Of a stretch of 64,000 bases of DNA, positions 61,220-64,000 are shown in pieces. The translations under genes and the position numbers were made by a program. This DNA comes from an uncultured Sutterella sp. (GTDB taxonomy: Bacteria; Pseudomonadota; Gammaproteobacteria; Burkholderiales; Burkholderiaceae_F): the NCBI GenBank assembly GCA_900757865.1, contig CAAEPH010000052.1:1-64000 (forward strand), written 5' to 3'. The notes under the pieces are model-generated. The model worked only from the letters and a program-made list of their open reading frames with translations, did not search any database and was not told the DNA's origin. How positions within the stretch are numbered: position 1 is the stretch's first letter; the number at the start of each line of letters is the position of its first letter.

Positions 61220-63664
61220 TTATTTTAACTCAAAAAGAGACCCTTTAAATACCTGTTCTGAAAAGCTATTGTCGTAGGCCAAACGGGCGAGCCAGGCTTG
61301 GCCAAGTGCGAGCCCACCGTCGCCTGCGGGGGCGCTCTTGGGCAGCTGTGGTTCTAACCCCGCGTCTTTCAAGCCGTTGATTAAACGCGCCGAGAGTGTG
61401 CGATTGACTAAACAGCCACCCGTTAGCGCGACTAATCGGTTATCGTCTTTGATGTGACCCGCATCGACCAGGCGTTGACGAAGCGTCAATGTCCAGTCGA
61501 GCAACGCAGAGGCTAAGGAGGATTCAAATTGCCACGCCAGGACTTCGGTAGGGGTACTACCGGCAAGTCTCTGCTTGACAATATGGCGAGCTAGCTGCGT
61601 GAGGTTCAACATCCCGTTATTTTCAATCGTCCAGGTTTTGTTGAGACCAAACAGTAATTCGGGGTGGTTGCGGTAGGCTCGAGAAGCGGCGGCTTCGAGT
61701 AGCATGGCGGCCGTCGCCTCATCGTGTTGTACGTGGCAGAGTCCAAGGAGTGACGAAACGCCATCAAACCAACGTCCTAGCGAGCTGGTTTTAGAGGTAA
61801 GCGTGGCATTGTCAATCAATTTCTCAATGAACACAGCGCCTTTTTGGTCGGCATAGAGCGATGGGATCGCATCAGCCATGCCGATGGTGTGCAAAATGGC
61901 AGCCCCCATGCGCCATGGCTCTTGCGCAGCACGATCACCGCCCGGCAAGGGTAATTCTTGCATGTGCCCCACACGAGCGAAACCTTCAGCATCAACGAGC
62001 AGTGCTTCACCTCCCCAGATACCCTCGTTGGGACCTAAGCCCACACCATCGAGTGCGAGGCCAAACGTGGGCATGGTGCGCGCGGTTTCCGCCATCACGA
62101 CGCCGATATGTGCCGCATGGTGATAAATGGGGTAGAGGGGCAAGTTCTTTTCGTGAGCCACGCGTGCAGCAATACGAGTGGAGCCGAAGTCAGGGTGTGC
62201 ATCACAAGCAATGATTTGTGGTGTCACCTCAAAGAGTTTTTCAAAGTGCTCGACGGTCTCTTCGAGCATGGTCAGGTTTTTGGGGTTAGAGAGCGTCCCA
62301 ATGTGTTGTGTGAGCCACGCATCGCGCCCCCGTAAGAGCGCAGCGGTATTCTTTAGGTATGGTCCATAGGCAACCACACTTGTGGCGTCATCCGAGACCG
62401 TCTCGGGGAGGCGCAAGCCTTCTGGAGCCCAGCCTCGCGCTCGTCTGATAAAGACCGTTTCGTCGTTGGCAACACGCACCACCGAGTCGTCACAGCGCAC
62501 CACAATATCGCGATTGTGAAGTAAGAACCGATCGGCAATTTCACTTAACGTTTCCAGAGCTTCGTCATTGTCGGTCACAAGTGGGTCGCCCGAGCGGTTC
62601 GCGCTCGTCATCACAAGCGTGATGGGAAGTTCTTTTTCCATCCATTCGGTGCCTGTGGGTTCACCGGCAAAACTGTGAAAAAGGAGGGCGTGCAATGGCG
62701 TGTAGGGGAGCATGATCCCGATTTCTTCGAGTCCATCCGCAACCCCCTCAAGTTTGGGCAAGAATTGCCCGTGACGGCGTTTGGCCAACACGATAGGGTG
62801 AGCGGGTGAGGTGAGAAGTTCGATTTCTTTATCGGTCAATTCCACTAATCGTTTGGCAGAAGCAATTCCCGCCACCATTAAAGCAAGAGGCTTTTCGTCA
62901 CGACGTTTACGACGACGCAGTTCAGCCACGGCATTGGCATTTTCTGCGTTACAGACTAAGTGAAAGCCCCCCAATCCTTTGACGGCAACAATGAGACCCG
63001 CTCGGATAGCAGCTACGGTTTCACGAATTGGATCTCCAGGGAGCGGATGACCTAAATGATCGTTAAACGTCATCTGTGGTCCACACTCTGGACAGGCGAC
63101 AGGTTGTGCGTGGAAGCGACGATCTAAGGGATCCTCGTACTCTTCGCGGCAACTTGGACACATGGGGAATTTCGCCATCGAGGTTTGTGGCCGATCGTAG
63201 GGAAGGTGACGAGTGATCGTAAATCGAGGACCACAGTGCGTGCAATTCGTAAACGCATAACGCCAACGACGGTCTGCTGGGCGGAACATATCCTCGAGGC
63301 AAGCTTTGCAAATGGACGCATCGGCAGTAATGCCCGTGGTGACTTTACCGCCTTGAGGCGTTGCATCAATGAAAAATTTTTCATAATGCTTCATCTCCGC
63401 GGGCTCGGGTTCGATGGAGTCGATACGTGCCAGTGGCGGTTTTTCTCGCAATAGTGTTTCAGGGAAAGCGTCCACCGCGAGGGGATCCCCTTCCAAATGC
63501 ACCAAGACGCCCTCGCTGTCGTTAAAGACCGTTCCGCGTACATTGAGTGCAATGGCAATGCGATACACTGTGGGACGAAATCCCACGCCTTGAACTAAGC
63601 CACGAACGCGAAAGCCTCGGGCGATATCGGACGATGGGAAAGAAGAAGCGTTTTGATCGGTCAT
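61220..63664 (-). CDS. hypF: Carbamoyltransferase HypF
   Basis: An 814-residue enzyme that makes carbamoyl-AMP and passes the carbamoyl group to HypE. Domains in order: acylphosphatase (GFRVRGLVQGVGFRPTVYRI, residues 17-36), two zinc fingers (Cys119/122/141/144 and Cys169/172/191/194), a YrdC-like domain (about 205-400), and a Kae1-like domain with HHAAHIGVVMAE and VALTGGCLVNRTLSARL near the C terminus. Length is normal (about 750-810). Confidence 0.97.
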   Translation of the reverse strand: MTDQNASSFPSSDIARGFRVRGLVQGVGFRPTVYRIAIALNVRGTVFNDSEGVLVHLEGDPLAVDAFPETLLREKPPLARIDSIEPEPAEMKHYEKFFIDATPQGGKVTTGITADASICKACLEDMFRPADRRWRYAFTNCTHCGPRFTITRHLPYDRPQTSMAKFPMCPSCREEYEDPLDRRFHAQPVACPECGPQMTFNDHLGHPLPGDPIRETVAAIRAGLIVAVKGLGGFHLVCNAENANAVAELRRRKRRDEKPLALMVAGIASAKRLVELTDKEIELLTSPAHPIVLAKRRHGQFLPKLEGVADGLEEIGIMLPYTPLHALLFHSFAGEPTGTEWMEKELPITLVMTSANRSGDPLVTDNDEALETLSEIADRFLLHNRDIVVRCDDSVVRVANDETVFIRRARGWAPEGLRLPETVSDDATSVVAYGPYLKNTAALLRGRDAWLTQHIGTLSNPKNLTMLEETVEHFEKLFEVTPQIIACDAHPDFGSTRIAARVAHEKNLPLYPIYHHAAHIGVVMAETARTMPTFGLALDGVGLGPNEGIWGGEALLVDAEGFARVGHMQELPLPGGDRAAQEPWRMGAAILHTIGMADAIPSLYADQKGAVFIEKLIDNATLTSKTSSLGRWFDGVSSLLGLCHVQHDEATAAMLLEAAASRAYRNHPELLFGLNKTWTIENNGMLNLTQLARHIVKQRLAGSTPTEVLAWQFESSLASALLDWTLTLRQRLVDAGHIKDDNRLVALTGGCLVNRTLSARLINGLKDAGLEPQLPKSAPAGDGGLALGQAWLARLAYDNSFSEQVFKGSLFELK

Positions 63665-63770
63665 GAGAGGAAGGTCTCCAAGCTGATGGACGAGATGGCA
63701 AGCGGCTAATGATGTCGGTGATGTTGAAGAAGGTGAGACCTTATTAAGCGTTTGTCATCATTTGAGGGGG

Positions 63771-63794
63771 GAAGAGACCCGTTAAGGTCTCTTC
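63771..63794 (-). other. Hairpin between hypB and hypF
   Basis: Nine-base perfect arms GAAGAGACC / GGTCTCTTC around a six-base loop lie 15 bases after the hypB stop. There is no T tract, so it is more likely an RNA-processing or stabilising element within the operon. Confidence 0.5.
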
Positions 63795-63809
63795 ACAATC
63801 CGACAAGGA

Positions 63810-64000
63810 TTAAAGCGTGGCGAGCGTTAACTCAGCTTTTAACCACTTGAACCAGCGATCCATGCCTTCGCCTGTGGTGGATGAGACACGCAGTACTCGG
63901 ATGTTGGGGTTGACGCGTCGAGCGTTTTCTTCAGCCTTGTCAGCATCGAACGGCACATAGGGCAAGAGGTCGATCTTTGTCAAGACCATCACATCAGCCG
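63810..64000 (-). CDS. hypB: Hydrogenase nickel-incorporation GTPase HypB, C-terminal part
   Basis: Only the last 63 residues lie in the window; the gene continues beyond 64000. DVMVLTKIDLLPYVPFD contains the guanine-specificity NKxD-type segment (TKID), and VSSTTGEGMDRWFKWL is the G5-like and C-terminal helix pattern of HypB. It delivers nickel to the hydrogenase precursor with HypA, which is expected outside the window. It is the most upstream visible gene of the hypBFCDE operon. Confidence 0.9.
   Translation of the reverse strand, partial: ADVMVLTKIDLLPYVPFDADKAEENARRVNPNIRVLRVSSTTGEGMDRWFKWLKAELTLATL

Overview
The window looks like a chromosomal segment of a gut-type betaproteobacterium of the Sutterellaceae (Sutterella/Parasutterella relatives). 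This is inference from the gene set, with no database search: an uptake [NiFe] hydrogenase, several C4-dicarboxylate carriers, a secreted flavocytochrome-c-type flavoprotein, peptide and isoaspartyl dipeptidases, and no sugar catabolism. The housekeeping markers dnaQ, queF, an HU gene and tRNA-His fit a chromosome.

Layout. 0-11 kb: transporters (BASS, AEC, BrnQ, DcuB type), a periplasmic fumarate-reductase-like flavoprotein, two LysR regulators, an alpha/beta-hydrolase-fold protein lacking its nucleophile, and tRNA-His. 11-22 kb: a GntR regulator and the structural hydrogenase locus hyaA-B-C-D, hypC/hupF, hyaE, hyaF and a HupI-like rubredoxin. This locus is interrupted by a 0.9 kb non-coding gap carrying a terminator and by an AT-rich AAA-ATPase/PD-(D/E)XK gene. 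22-27 kb: GNAT, dnaQ, a flavodoxin-like protein, a HipB-like regulator, and a hipBA pair whose kinase has lost its catalytic residues. 27-33 kb: C69 dipeptidase, isoaspartyl dipeptidase and DcuC, then a drug/metabolite exporter. 33-37.5 kb: a polar amino-acid ABC transporter and an AlkD-like protein. 38-47.6 kb: an NhaC-type antiporter, a small TIGR04076-like protein with an aldo/keto reductase, a ThiF/MoeB-like E1 without zinc cysteines, queF, a pyridoxal kinase, a decayed TPR-like gene and a threonine aldolase-like enzyme. 47.6-58.3 kb: a surface-glycan region with three membrane phosphatase/phosphoglycerol-transferase-fold enzymes (one frameshifted), GT2 (frameshifted), GT25, HU, a Stealth phosphotransferase and a GT-D/DUF1792 enzyme. 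58.5-64 kb: the maturation operon hypB(partial)-F-C-D-E on the minus strand.

How the genes may work together. The hydrogenase and its maturation genes would feed electrons from H2 into the membrane. The Dcu carriers bring in fumarate, aspartate or malate and release succinate. The dipeptidases liberate aspartate and other amino acids, and the secreted flavoprotein is a plausible terminal reductase for fumarate or a related enoate. This suggests H2-driven anaerobic respiration fed by peptide and dicarboxylate scavenging (inference).

Unusual points: a HipA pseudokinase with an operator-repeat array; a hydrolase-fold protein with Ser to Gly at the nucleophile; an E1-like enzyme without zinc or catalytic cysteines; a foreign-looking ATPase-nuclease inside the hydrogenase locus; an oxygen-tolerant-type cysteine set in the hydrogenase small subunit; and three disrupted genes between 45 and 54.4 kb, near two inverted paralogues.
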